DNA of 64,000 nt, from contig NZ_CP086063.1 in NCBI RefSeq assembly GCF_020783315.1, positions 496,001-560,000 on the forward strand, in the 5' to 3' direction. The notes below the pieces were generated by a model. That model was not told where the DNA came from. It made no database searches and was given only the letters and a program-made list of their open reading frames with translations. Positions 10,340 through 20,048 of the stretch are shown in pieces; positions within the stretch are counted from its first letter, which is position 1; each line of letters opens with the position of its first letter. Source of the DNA: Ferruginibacter lapsinanis (GTDB lineage: Bacteria > Bacteroidota > Bacteroidia > Chitinophagales > Chitinophagaceae). The translations under genes were made by a program, and so were the position numbers.

Positions 10340-10618
10340 GTGTGTTGGCGCATCAGTACCATTTTTTGTATAAGCTTTCCTGAAACCCTTACCCACATTG
10401 AAAAACAGAGTTTTACTAAGTAGTTTTACGATAAAAATTCATTAAAAATCGGTCACTTTTACTCTATAATATTTGAAAAAGCCATTATATTTTTACAGTC
10501 CAATATCACAGTAAAGTGAAAAACAAGAAGCCCACACACATAAGCTTCTCCCTAACTTCTCCTTACAGTTGATATCGGTACACAAAATCCTTAATCTTAA
10601 TTTTAAACTACACAGTTT
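10340..10618. other. AT-rich intergenic region between divergent uvrA and sigma factor genes
   Basis: No open frame of note lies here. A TATAATATTTG-like stretch at about 10465-10475 resembles a -7 element for the sigma gene but has one extra base against the TAnnTTTG consensus. The rest is AT-rich with no strong inverted repeat. Confidence 0.4.
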
Positions 10619-11200
10619 ATGAAAAACCTTACCGCCCTTACTGATCAGCAATTGATCCATTTATACATGGATGGCAATGCAGATGCCCTTTCAACTTTAG
10701 TTTTACGTTACAAAGACAAGATCTTCACATCTATCTATTTATTAGTAAAAGATAAATATTTAGCTGAAGATATGTTCCAGGACGTATTCATCCGTGTAAT
10801 TGATACCCTGAAATCGGGTAGATACACTGATGAAGGTAAATTTTTACCATGGGCTTTACGTATTGCACACAATATGTGCGTAGATCATTTCAGAAAAGTA
10901 AAACGTAGTCCAAGTATTAAAACAAGCGACGATCGTGACATTTTTGAAGTACTTAATTTTTCTGAGCCTGGTGCTGAGCATAAAATTATGCAGAACCAAA
11001 GCCACGAAAGAGTAAGAAGACTGATCGATATGCTTCCTGAAGATCAACGTGAAGTAATTATCATGCGTCACTATGCTGATCTGAGTTTTAAAGAAATAGC
11101 TGACCTAACCAAATGCAGCATCAACACAGCATTGGGTCGTATGCGTTACGGTTTGATCAACCTACGCAGAATGATGACAGAAAAACAAATCGCTTTATAA
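10619..11200 (+). CDS. ECF-type RNA polymerase sigma factor
   Basis: This 193-residue sigma-70 family factor has region 2 (residues about 20-95, with DKYLAEDMFQDVFIRVID and the FLPWALRIAHNMCVDHFRK helix that recognises the -10 element) and region 4 (about 130-185, with LPEDQREVIIMRHYADLSFKEIA and a helix-turn-helix ending SINTALGRMRYGL). No anti-sigma gene is adjacent, unlike the sigma at 26440. It has its own promoter region and terminator. The target regulon cannot be inferred. Confidence 0.92.
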   Translation: MKNLTALTDQQLIHLYMDGNADALSTLVLRYKDKIFTSIYLLVKDKYLAEDMFQDVFIRVIDTLKSGRYTDEGKFLPWALRIAHNMCVDHFRKVKRSPSIKTSDDRDIFEVLNFSEPGAEHKIMQNQSHERVRRLIDMLPEDQREVIIMRHYADLSFKEIADLTKCSINTALGRMRYGLINLRRMMTEKQIAL

Positions 11201-11223
11201 TATTAAACCCCCTGAACACTAAA

Positions 11224-11250
11224 AAAACCCTCCAAAATTTGGAGGGTTTT
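11224..11250. terminator. bidirectional Rho-independent terminator
   Basis: A 10-bp stem AAAACCCTCC / GGAGGGTTTT with a 7-base loop, flanked by A-rich sequence on the left and ATTTTTATT on the right. It lies between the convergent sigma factor and purQ genes and can serve both strands. Confidence 0.85.
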
Positions 11251-11295
11251 ATTTTTATTATAGGTTGAGGTCAGCACTTTTGTCCGACCCTTAAT

Positions 11296-11967
11296 TTAAT
11301 TGATACCAAACAAGTGTGCAAACACTTTTCTTCCATCCTCATTACCTAAAATATTACTTGTAGCTCTTTCTGGATGAGGCATCATACCAAAAACATTTCT
11401 TTCTTTATTACAAACACCGGCAATATTGTGTGTGGCTCCATTAGGATTTGCTGCAGTTACCACACTTCCTTTTTCATCGCAATAACGATAAATGATCTGG
11501 CGATGCATTTCAAGTTCTTCTAATGTTTTATCATCGGCAAAATACCTACCTTCTCCGTGTGCTACCGGAATCTTTAAAGCCGCTCCTCCTTCAGAGGCTG
11601 CTTCTTTTATAAAAACATTCTTACAAACAAATTGCTGCTGTTGATTACGCAGTAATGCTCCGGGCAACAGACCACTTTCGCATAAAATCTGAAAGCCATT
11701 GCAAATACCCAGTACTTTTCCACCTTTATTAGCAAAATCGATCACACTTTGCATCATAGGGCTAAATTTTGCGATTGCACCGCAACGTAAATAATCTCCA
11801 TAACTAAATCCACCCGGCAAAACGATACAGTCTTCTGTAGTAAACATGCTCAGATCCTTATCCTTATGCCAAAGCTCAATCACTTCCTGTCCCAGATCTT
11901 TCTTTAAAGATTCGATCATGTCTCTATCACAATTACTACCCGGAAAAACCACTACGCCAAATTTCAT
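11296..11967 (-). CDS. purQ: phosphoribosylformylglycinamidine synthase, glutaminase subunit
   Basis: This 223-residue class I glutamine amidotransferase supplies ammonia to PurL/PurS in purine synthesis. Visible are the N-terminal [12 protein letters not shown], the [17 protein letters not shown] loop, the nucleophile elbow [10 protein letters not shown] with the catalytic Cys, and the C-terminal [11 protein letters not shown] carrying the His/Glu of the triad. Length matches stand-alone PurQ. No other pur gene adjoins it in this window. Confidence 0.96.
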   Translation of the reverse strand: MKFGVVVFPGSNCDRDMIESLKKDLGQEVIELWHKDKDLSMFTTEDCIVLPGGFSYGDYLRCGAIAKFSPMMQSVIDFANKGGKVLGICNGFQILCESGLLPGALLRNQQQQFVCKNVFIKEAASEGGAALKIPVAHGEGRYFADDKTLEELEMHRQIIYRYCDEKGSVVTAANPNGATHNIAGVCNKERNVFGMMPHPERATSNILGNEDGRKVFAHLFGIN

Positions 11968-12042
11968 GTGCTATTATTTTACAATATGTTATTGATTATG
12001 GTATATTTCTTGAAAATCGATGCAAATGTAATTCATTTAGCA

Positions 12043-13023
12043 TTATTTTACGAAGTAGCTGAATGCAATTACAAAAGCCACCATTAACCAATGCAGCAAA
12101 GTGGGAAACCATTTTTTTTGAGGATAGAGAAAAGCACATGCTACAAAGGCAGATAAAGGCACAGCACACAGTATCCAGTAATGAAAAGTGTGTGTGGCGT
12201 TGATAAATGGGATAAAAACTGCTACCAAAAAATACAGAAATACCAACTGCCAGCTTTTACGGGATTGCACCAGTTGACGCAAAAAATTCTTCTGGATAAA
12301 ATAAAGTCCGATCACTGTAGCAAACAATACAATAATGATAGCTGCCAATGCCCATGAAGACTCATAAAACTTTGGAAAACTAATAGCAATTCCCGGAAAT
12401 TTATACCCATGCAATTTATCCGTTAAAAAAGCCCAAGCCAGCACAAAATAATAAGGTGTAAAGATCCCCAATAAGGCAATCAGCCATTCGGCCAGTTTAA
12501 AAGGTCTGGTAACAACCAATCCAAAAACGATCAATGCGGAAAAAGCAATGGATGGAAAATAAAAAAACGTTGAAATACCAATAGCAACACCAATATTAAA
12601 GAGAGAAGCTTTGGGTTTTTGATTGTTGTATAAGCCACTCATTCTGGCCCAAACCCATATCAATAGGGTATTTATAATGAGCGGCGCTGATAACACACTC
12701 CATTCGCTAAATAAAGAAGTAATGAGTAAGTAACTCATCGCAGTCAGGTAATTAGGTTTGGACATTAATCGTTGATCGATCACTAATTTATTGAATGCAA
12801 TCGCCTGAGTATATAAGAGCACAAAAACAATGGCGGGGTAAATTGCCGGGATGCTTTTTCCTAATCCGGACAATTGCTCCAATAAGGCTTTAAATAAGAA
12901 ACCATCTGTTTGCTGTGGTGTCGGGATTACGGGATACAAAAACATATGCAGCTTTAATAAAAGCCCATAAACCAGCAGCAGAAAAGTATTATAAGGATTG
13001 TTGGCTTTAAATGTGCCCGTCAC
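12043..13023 (-). CDS. DUF6427-like polytopic membrane protein
   Basis: This 326-residue protein has about nine hydrophobic segments. The opening FKANNPYNTFLLLVYGLLLK and the internal pattern of short loops resemble DUF6427, a Bacteroidota membrane family of unknown role. No catalytic motif stands out. It is transcribed in the same direction as the exported protein upstream (13100-14608), with a gap of about 75 bases that may join them. The DUF assignment is from memory of the family and is moderately sure. Confidence 0.65.
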   Translation of the reverse strand: MTGTFKANNPYNTFLLLVYGLLLKLHMFLYPVIPTPQQTDGFLFKALLEQLSGLGKSIPAIYPAIVFVLLYTQAIAFNKLVIDQRLMSKPNYLTAMSYLLITSLFSEWSVLSAPLIINTLLIWVWARMSGLYNNQKPKASLFNIGVAIGISTFFYFPSIAFSALIVFGLVVTRPFKLAEWLIALLGIFTPYYFVLAWAFLTDKLHGYKFPGIAISFPKFYESSWALAAIIIVLFATVIGLYFIQKNFLRQLVQSRKSWQLVFLYFLVAVFIPFINATHTFHYWILCAVPLSAFVACAFLYPQKKWFPTLLHWLMVAFVIAFSYFVK

Positions 13024-13099
13024 TGTCTTAGATTAAATGATAAACGTAAATGTATTTGTTCTGCAAAAGTCAATAATAATTGTGGGTTTAAAAAATCCT

Positions 13100-14608
13100 T
13101 TAGTAATCAACTTTTGCGAAACAGATCAAATTCCCTCTGTACGTGCAGGGTAATATCAATTGCCTGGAACTTACCTGCTTACTGAATTGGGGCATAAATT
13201 CATACCCTTCGTCTAATGTTCTGAATACCGGATTACGTTTAGTTGTTCCATCGGCAGCTATACTATAGTCCGATAATAATTGCCTTTTTCTTTCCACAAG
13301 GTTATATAAAAAATGAATTTGTCCGCCTGTATTAAAATTAATGAACGACAGATAGTTGTCATTTTCTTCCGCAAATTGCTCCTTGCTGATTATCCTGCAC
13401 CATTCCATAGCTGAATGCTTATCAAAGCTTATTGCAATTATATTATTGTAAATGAATTTTGTATTGGGTGTGTTATTAAAGCTATAAAACGACCGGTAGA
13501 AAGGATCATAATAATTATAGTATCGATAGTAATTTGCATAAGGAGAATACAAATTATCCCATCGGTTCCAGGGATTAGTATTGAGTGTTTGGGTATAATA
13601 ATCTTCAGCTATCAGTATGTAGCCACCATCTTTTCTCACTATTATATTTTTAATAAAATAATTGTTGAATGCCGCTTTTACAGAAGCATCTTTCTTCGCC
13701 AAAGACCGAATAGTATCATCTAATGGCAAGTAACTATTCACTACAACAGAATCTGCCGGCCGATCCCATATCGCCGAAAACAAGCCAACAACATTGCCTC
13801 GCTTTTGCTTATAGTAAAATGAATTCAGGAGATATCGCTTGTTCGCATTATCTATTTTTAACTTAACCTCATCCAGAAAAAGATCATTCAATTGTATTTT
13901 ATGCCATAATAATGTATCCTTTATCGGAGGCTTCACTAAAATTTGAAGATTGGCCAGCACTTCAGTATTGCCTATCGTTGAAGACTTGGTAAATACAAAA
14001 TTACCTTCATTATCCAGCGAAAAATTATTGTATACATCTCTTCTTTCTATATAAGGTAATGTATAATTGTCTTTACTTATTTTTTGCAATTGATTATCGA
14101 ACAGCAGTGTTGCAAAGTTCAATTTCTCATTCTTATTCTGAATTTTGAAAATAGAAATATATTGTTTGTTCTCACTGTTAATGACACTGTAAATCTTATT
14201 ATCCCCCAGGAAACCGATTTCAGTAGTATCTAACGTAACAGGCTTATCTAACATATTACCTGCTGCATCCAGCTTAACTGCCTTACAATAAACGACCCGC
14301 TTTTTCTGATATTGATAAATTAGATAGAGAAAATCCGGATAAGTAATAAAATCAACATTGAAAGTTTTACCTTCTATAAAATCAAGTGGTTTCTTTTCTA
14401 TCAATTTCATGCTATCATCATATACAGAAATAGCATACTTAAAACGAATATTTTTAAATATCAGGATATTGCTTTTTACCTTGCCGATAATTTCAAAATC
14501 CATATCACGATTATCCACTGCTAAAGGTTCAGTATAAAGAATCCGCTGAGCAGATGAAAAAACCGGCAATAACAAAAACAATAATATCTTCAGCAATCCT
14601 GCTCTCAT
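13100..14608 (-). CDS. exported protein of unknown function
   Basis: This 502-residue protein has an N-terminal signal peptide (MRAGLLKILLFLLLPVFSSAQ). The mature part is rich in aromatic residues and strands, with repeated blocks such as DNEGNFVFTKSS and KDGGYILIAEDYY that suggest a beta-propeller or WD-like fold. A Tyr/Asn-rich segment at about residues 345-375 (YSPYANYYRYYNYYDPFY) is notable. No enzyme motif was found. Probably periplasmic or surface-exposed. Divergent to the epimerase gene at 14707. Confidence 0.6.
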   Translation of the reverse strand: MRAGLLKILLFLLLPVFSSAQRILYTEPLAVDNRDMDFEIIGKVKSNILIFKNIRFKYAISVYDDSMKLIEKKPLDFIEGKTFNVDFITYPDFLYLIYQYQKKRVVYCKAVKLDAAGNMLDKPVTLDTTEIGFLGDNKIYSVINSENKQYISIFKIQNKNEKLNFATLLFDNQLQKISKDNYTLPYIERRDVYNNFSLDNEGNFVFTKSSTIGNTEVLANLQILVKPPIKDTLLWHKIQLNDLFLDEVKLKIDNANKRYLLNSFYYKQKRGNVVGLFSAIWDRPADSVVVNSYLPLDDTIRSLAKKDASVKAAFNNYFIKNIIVRKDGGYILIAEDYYTQTLNTNPWNRWDNLYSPYANYYRYYNYYDPFYRSFYSFNNTPNTKFIYNNIIAISFDKHSAMEWCRIISKEQFAEENDNYLSFINFNTGGQIHFLYNLVERKRQLLSDYSIAADGTTKRNPVFRTLDEGYEFMPQFSKQVSSRQLILPCTYRGNLICFAKVDY

Positions 14609-14706
14609 ACGATGATTTTTTGCACTCTAAATTTACGGCATAAAAATTTACAGCTCATTAATTTTTAAGCAAATAAACTTTATTTAACTTATTTTGTATT
14701 ATAATC

Positions 14707-15621
14707 ATGAAAACTGTTTTAATTACAGGAGGTACCGGATTAGTAGGTAAAACACTTACTAAATTTTTGCTGCAAAAAGGATACCATGTAATTATCCTTA
14801 GCAGAAAAAAAAATCCTTCAGCAAATAGTGATGCAAACATTGAATTTGCCCAATGGAATGTAGATGAACAAACCGTTGATATTGCCGCTGTGCAAAAAGC
14901 AGATTACATCATTCATTTGGCAGGTGCAGGAGTGGTAGACAAAAAATGGACAGATTCTTATAAAGCTGAAATACGCAACAGTCGTACATTAAGCAGTAAA
15001 CTATTAATTGATACTTTAAGAGACAATACGAATAAAGTAAAAGCAGTTGTGAGTGCATCTGCTATTGGCTGGTACAAACCAACAGATAAATTACATACAG
15101 AGGATGAGCCTGCAGACGAAAGCTTCTTAGGTGAAACCTGTAAGCTTTGGGAAGAAAGCGTATTGCCATTTGCAGCACTTGATAAAAGACTGGTGACGTT
15201 AAGGATAGGTATTGTATTGAGTAATGATGGTGGCGCTTTAGTTGAATTTAAAAAACCTATCCGATTGGGTATAGCTGCAATTTTAGGAACCGGGAAGCAA
15301 ATCGTTAGCTGGATACATATTAATGACCTATGCAATCTTTTCATCAATGCTATTGAAAATGAGCAATGGACAGGGACCTACAATGCGGTTGCACCAACAC
15401 CCGTCAGCAACAAAGAACTTACACTGCTACTAGCTAATAAAATGAAAGGAAAGTTTTTTATCCCTGTACATATCCCTGCATTCGTTTTAAAAATAATAAT
15501 GGGCAACAGGAGCATTGAAGTATTAAAGAGTAATGAAGTGAGCAGTACTAAAGTTCAACGAACGGGGTTCGAATTTTTATATCCCACCTGTAAAGAAGCT
15601 GTAGAAGACCTATGTAGTTAA
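14707..15621 (+). CDS. TIGR01777-type NAD(P)-binding epimerase family protein
   Basis: This 304-residue short-chain-type Rossmann protein starts with TGGTGLVGKTLTKFL, the dinucleotide loop. The segment VVSASAIGWY carries the S-x-Y-like region, and the C-terminal half contains SWIHINDLCNLFINAIE and YNAVAPTPVSNKEL, diagnostic of the SulA/YfcH subfamily. Substrates are unknown for this group. It converges with the ClC gene, nine bases apart. Confidence 0.88.
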   Translation: MKTVLITGGTGLVGKTLTKFLLQKGYHVIILSRKKNPSANSDANIEFAQWNVDEQTVDIAAVQKADYIIHLAGAGVVDKKWTDSYKAEIRNSRTLSSKLLIDTLRDNTNKVKAVVSASAIGWYKPTDKLHTEDEPADESFLGETCKLWEESVLPFAALDKRLVTLRIGIVLSNDGGALVEFKKPIRLGIAAILGTGKQIVSWIHINDLCNLFINAIENEQWTGTYNAVAPTPVSNKELTLLLANKMKGKFFIPVHIPAFVLKIIMGNRSIEVLKSNEVSSTKVQRTGFEFLYPTCKEAVEDLCS

Positions 15622-15630
15622 TCTTTGATT

Positions 15631-17418
15631 TTATTCAGTATCATATAAGTCTCCTTGTGAAGAAAGTATCTCTCTGTATTTACTGAAAAGCTTTGTCTTG
15701 GAAATAAATCCGACAAACTTTTTATCCTCTTCCAATACTGGTAAATACCAACTTTGAGTAGCATCAAACTTTTGCATCACTGTATTGGCATCTTCTCCTC
15801 TTCTTAATACTTCCGGAGGTTTTCTCATCAATGACTTAACAGAAATTTTATCAAACCGCTCAGGTTGAAATAATTTTTGTTTAACATCATTCAACTCTAT
15901 AATACCTGCAAACCTCCCCTTATTATCATGTACTGCAAATATATTTTTCTCACTATGCTTGATTATTTCAACCAGGTCTTTCAATTTCTTATCAATGCAG
16001 ATACTTTCATATTTATCCTGAATAATATCATCTATTTGTATTGAGGTTAAAATATTCTTTTCTTTCTTATGGGTGAATATCTCTCCATCCATAGCCAGTT
16101 TTTTTGTCTCCATCGAAAAAGGCTCATATGTTTTAACAATGAAAAAAGAAATCGATGAAACGATCATTAACGGGATGAACAGCTCATATCCGTTGGTGAT
16201 TTCTGCAATTAAAAATATAGCTGTTAAAGGGCAATACATCACTCCACTTAAAACACCGGCCATCCCTATAAGTGTAAAATTTCCTTCGGGAATTTTTATC
16301 GATGGGATACTGTTGATCAGTTTAGAAAAGAAGAAACCAAGGTATGACCCAACAAATAACGAAGGTGCAAAATTACCTCCGTTACCTCCACTACCGATAG
16401 TGATAGCAGCAGCGATCGGCTTAAACAATACGATCAAAGCAGCAAAAGACAACAACCCCCAGTGATCACCCAGTTTTGATAGCAAGCTCGTATTATCATC
16501 AAAGGTATTCAGGGATCCATCTGCAAGCAACTTAATACTGTGGTACCCCTCACCAAATAATGGTGGAAATAAAAAATATAAACACAACAATAACATTCCT
16601 CCTACTATTGCTTTTATATACCCATTTATTTTCCAGCCATGCACTCTTCTTTCTGTAAACTTAAACATCCTGGCATAATACAAAGAGATCAATCCCGCCA
16701 ACAAGCCTAATAAAACATAGAATGGAATATTCTTATAATTGAAATTTTGCTTTAATACAAAATTGAATAAAAATGCTTCCTGCAATATTATTTTCGAACA
16801 CAAGGCTCCAACTACTGAAGAAATAATAAGAGGAATAAAATAACTGACAATAGTTTCAGCAAGTAATACCTCAATGGTAAACATTACTCCTGCGATCGGC
16901 GCATTAAATACCGCAGAAATTCCGGCTGCAGCGCCGCAGGCAATTAATAAAGTTCTTTCCTGATAATTCAGATCACTGATTCGGGAAATATTTGAACCAA
17001 CAGCAGAACCTGTTGCAACAATTGGCGCTTCAAGCCCAACCGAGCCTCCCAGTCCTACTGTAAAGGAACTTGTAAGAACATGTGCATACGTATCCTTTAA
17101 CGGAATAAAAGAAGATTTTCTTGCAATAGCTTTTAATACCATCGCAATCCCTTTGTCTATCTGCCCGCCAAAAAGATACCTGATAATAAAAACTGTTACT
17201 AATAATCCTATAGTGGGAAATAATAAAAAAGCGAAATGTGAAACAGGGATCCTTTCAATCCACTGTTGAAGATAATGCACCAGTGTTTTTAATAAGACGG
17301 CAACCATACCAGACACCAATCCTACCAATGTAGCGATCAGCATCATAAATTGTATTCTGCTTAATTTAGTTCGTAATAAATTGGCAATTCTTTGATAAAG
17401 TATTTTTATGGCCATCAA
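15631..17418 (-). CDS. ClC chloride channel/transporter with CBS domain pair
   Basis: This 595-residue protein has a ClC membrane domain (about 1-445, some ten or more helices) followed by two CBS domains (about 465-590). The filter-forming segments are GLGGSVGLEAPIVATGS, whose GLEAP holds the gating glutamate position, and GSGGNGGNFAPSLFVG. ClC proteins exchange chloride for protons or conduct chloride. The CBS pair normally binds adenine nucleotides and tunes gating. Which mode applies is not clear from sequence. It sits downstream of the fadN-like gene on the same strand. Confidence 0.92.
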   Translation of the reverse strand: MMAIKILYQRIANLLRTKLSRIQFMMLIATLVGLVSGMVAVLLKTLVHYLQQWIERIPVSHFAFLLFPTIGLLVTVFIIRYLFGGQIDKGIAMVLKAIARKSSFIPLKDTYAHVLTSSFTVGLGGSVGLEAPIVATGSAVGSNISRISDLNYQERTLLIACGAAAGISAVFNAPIAGVMFTIEVLLAETIVSYFIPLIISSVVGALCSKIILQEAFLFNFVLKQNFNYKNIPFYVLLGLLAGLISLYYARMFKFTERRVHGWKINGYIKAIVGGMLLLCLYFLFPPLFGEGYHSIKLLADGSLNTFDDNTSLLSKLGDHWGLLSFAALIVLFKPIAAAITIGSGGNGGNFAPSLFVGSYLGFFFSKLINSIPSIKIPEGNFTLIGMAGVLSGVMYCPLTAIFLIAEITNGYELFIPLMIVSSISFFIVKTYEPFSMETKKLAMDGEIFTHKKEKNILTSIQIDDIIQDKYESICIDKKLKDLVEIIKHSEKNIFAVHDNKGRFAGIIELNDVKQKLFQPERFDKISVKSLMRKPPEVLRRGEDANTVMQKFDATQSWYLPVLEEDKKFVGFISKTKLFSKYREILSSQGDLYDTE

Positions 17419-17460
17419 TTACATCCATTTAATTGGAATACAAATATACAGTCGCAAAAA

Positions 17461-19842
17461 TCAATTCCGCAAAGGCTTTCCACTCTTGAGTACAGATTGT
17501 ATTCTTTCCAGAGTTTTCTTTTCGCCACATAATGACAAAAAAGCTTCTCTCTCAAGATTAAGTAAATATTGCTCACTTACTAAAGTTGGTTCACTCAAAT
17601 CACCGCCACACATTACATATGCTAATTTTTTAGCAACAGTGGCATCGTGTGCAGTTGCATAGTTAGCCGTTTGCATACCATTGATGCCAGCCAGCAATGT
17701 TCCTAAAGCAGTTCTCCCTAAAACTTTAATATCCTTACGCTGAACCGGCATCACATACCCATCGTCAAACAGATCGATCACAGCTTGTTTTGCTTCTGCA
17801 ATTCTTCTTCCCTGGTTAATACTAATTCTATCATTACCATTTCTATAAATCCCTAGTTCAAATGCTTCGTGTGCCGAGGTAGCAACTTTTGCTGTAGCAA
17901 TGGTGAGAAAGCGATTTTGTAAAGTAAGCGTATCCACTTCTCCTACATGCATTTCGTCTGCGGCCCTTAATACAAATTCTTTTGTACCTGCACCACCCGG
18001 AATAACACCAATGCCCACTTCTACCAAACCGGTATAAGTTTCTGCAGCAGCAATCACTTTATCCGCATGCAAACTCATTTCGCAGGCACCACCCAACGCT
18101 AAACCGTGTGGAGCTACTACTACCGGAATGCTCGAATATCTAACCCTCATTATTGTTTGCTGAAACTGGCGAATAGCCATATCTATTTCATCATAATCTT
18201 GTTCTATGGCCAGCATAAATATCATTCCAACATTAGCTCCTGCACTAAAATTGGTCCCGTCATTTGCTATTACTAATCCTTTATATTTTTCTTCCGCTAA
18301 TGCAATTGATCTTTGAATACCTTCTAATACCTCGCCGCCAATACTACCCATTTTGGTATACCATTCCAGCCCTAATACATCATTCCCCAAATGATACGTT
18401 CTACAGGCAGAGTTTTTCCAAACTGTCTGACCTTCAAAGTTTTTCATTACAATAAATGCATCACCACCTGGCATAGCTAAATAAGACTTACTACTAACAT
18501 CATAGCACAAACGCTTTCCGTTTTCGATTTTATAAAAAGATCTAGCACCACTTGCCAACATATCTTCTATCCAAAAAGCTACTTTATAACCGGCAGCTTT
18601 CATCGCCTCGACAGTTTTTGCAACACCTAATACATCCCAACTTTCAAAAGCTCCTATCTCCCAACCAAAACCAGCCATCATCGCATCATCTACCCTATAT
18701 AATTCATCACTTATTTCAGGAATACGATGAGAAATATAAGAGAATAAACTGTAATGAAACTGACGATAAAAATCTCCTGCCTTATCTGTACCCGAACACA
18801 GGGCTTTCAATCTAGTTTTGAGATCTTCTATTGGTTTAGCTGTTTCTACCGTAGCAAATTTTGCCTTCACTCTCGGTTCGTAAGTCATCGTTGATAAATT
18901 CAACGTTTGAATATCCTTTGCGCCATCTGCTCCTTTTATTTTTTTAAAGAATCCCTGTGCTGTCTTATCTCCTAGCCAATTATTCTCTACCATTTTATTT
19001 AACCAAGAGGGGATAACAAACTGTTCTTTTGCTTCGTCATCAGGACAATTATCATACACTCCTTTAGCTACCTTTACCAATGTATCAATACCTACAACAT
19101 CTGCGGTTCTGAAAGTGGCTGATTTAGGCCGACCGATGATCGGACCTGTTAATGCGTCTACTTCGTCTATGCTTAACTGTAACTTATCCATTGCATTCAT
19201 TATAGCCATCATTCCAAACACACCTATACGATTTGCTATAAATGCAGGTGTATCTTTACAAAGAACTGTCGTTTTACCTAGATACAGATCTCCGTAATTC
19301 ATTAAAAAATCAACGACCGAACTATCCGTGAACGGTGTTGGAATAATTTCCAATAAACGTAAATATCTTGGAGGATTAAAAAAATGTGTGCCGCAAAAAT
19401 GCTTTTTAAAATCATCACTTCTACCTTCCGTCATCATATGAATGGGAATCCCTGATGTATTAGATGTGATCAATGTTCCGGGTTTACGATATTTCTCTAC
19501 TTCTGTAAAAACCGCTTGCTTGATATCTAATCTTTCTACCACTACTTCTATCACCCAATCACAATCGGCAATATCTTTCATATTGTCTGTGAAATTTCCT
19601 GTCGCAATTTTCTTACTAACATCCTTTGTATAAACCGGAGATGGATTTGATTTGATTGCAGCAGCCAATGCGTCATTTACGATTTTATTTTTTTCAGCTG
19701 GTCTGGCATCAATGGCTACATCTTTTGGTTGAATATCCAACAGTAATACCTGCAGACCAACCCCTGCAAAATGACAAGCAATTCTGCTGCCCATTACACC
19801 ACTTCCTAATACAGCGACTTTTTTTATGTTTCTTTTAGACAT
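17461..19842 (-). CDS. 3-hydroxyacyl-CoA dehydrogenase / enoyl-CoA hydratase (FadN-type)
   Basis: This 793-residue bifunctional beta-oxidation enzyme has the dehydrogenase first and the crotonase last, the order of Bacillus FadN, opposite to E. coli FadB. The NAD-binding loop is VAVLGSGVMGSRIA, the dehydrogenase catalytic His lies in CGTHFFNPPRYLRLLE, and the C-terminal dehydrogenase domain is duplicated. The crotonase part (about 490-700) shows GTNFSAGANVGM and GLALGGACEM for the oxyanion hole and GVIPGGAGTK. No thiolase or acyl-CoA dehydrogenase gene is adjacent. Confidence 0.93.
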   Translation of the reverse strand: MSKRNIKKVAVLGSGVMGSRIACHFAGVGLQVLLLDIQPKDVAIDARPAEKNKIVNDALAAAIKSNPSPVYTKDVSKKIATGNFTDNMKDIADCDWVIEVVVERLDIKQAVFTEVEKYRKPGTLITSNTSGIPIHMMTEGRSDDFKKHFCGTHFFNPPRYLRLLEIIPTPFTDSSVVDFLMNYGDLYLGKTTVLCKDTPAFIANRIGVFGMMAIMNAMDKLQLSIDEVDALTGPIIGRPKSATFRTADVVGIDTLVKVAKGVYDNCPDDEAKEQFVIPSWLNKMVENNWLGDKTAQGFFKKIKGADGAKDIQTLNLSTMTYEPRVKAKFATVETAKPIEDLKTRLKALCSGTDKAGDFYRQFHYSLFSYISHRIPEISDELYRVDDAMMAGFGWEIGAFESWDVLGVAKTVEAMKAAGYKVAFWIEDMLASGARSFYKIENGKRLCYDVSSKSYLAMPGGDAFIVMKNFEGQTVWKNSACRTYHLGNDVLGLEWYTKMGSIGGEVLEGIQRSIALAEEKYKGLVIANDGTNFSAGANVGMIFMLAIEQDYDEIDMAIRQFQQTIMRVRYSSIPVVVAPHGLALGGACEMSLHADKVIAAAETYTGLVEVGIGVIPGGAGTKEFVLRAADEMHVGEVDTLTLQNRFLTIATAKVATSAHEAFELGIYRNGNDRISINQGRRIAEAKQAVIDLFDDGYVMPVQRKDIKVLGRTALGTLLAGINGMQTANYATAHDATVAKKLAYVMCGGDLSEPTLVSEQYLLNLEREAFLSLCGEKKTLERIQSVLKSGKPLRN

Positions 19843-20048
19843 ATGGCAAAAATTAGTTAGTTAAACAACTATTATACCTCTAAGGTAGTTTTTATCTGCA
19901 AATATTTTTTCAAGATGAGTAAATTATTTTATAATCAATTTATAAATAAACAATATGTATAAAGCAATTAAAGAGACATAGTTTGGAACAAGGATAATTG
20001 AAAGAAATAATTTATTAAAAAATTATATTGATTTTTTAATATATATTA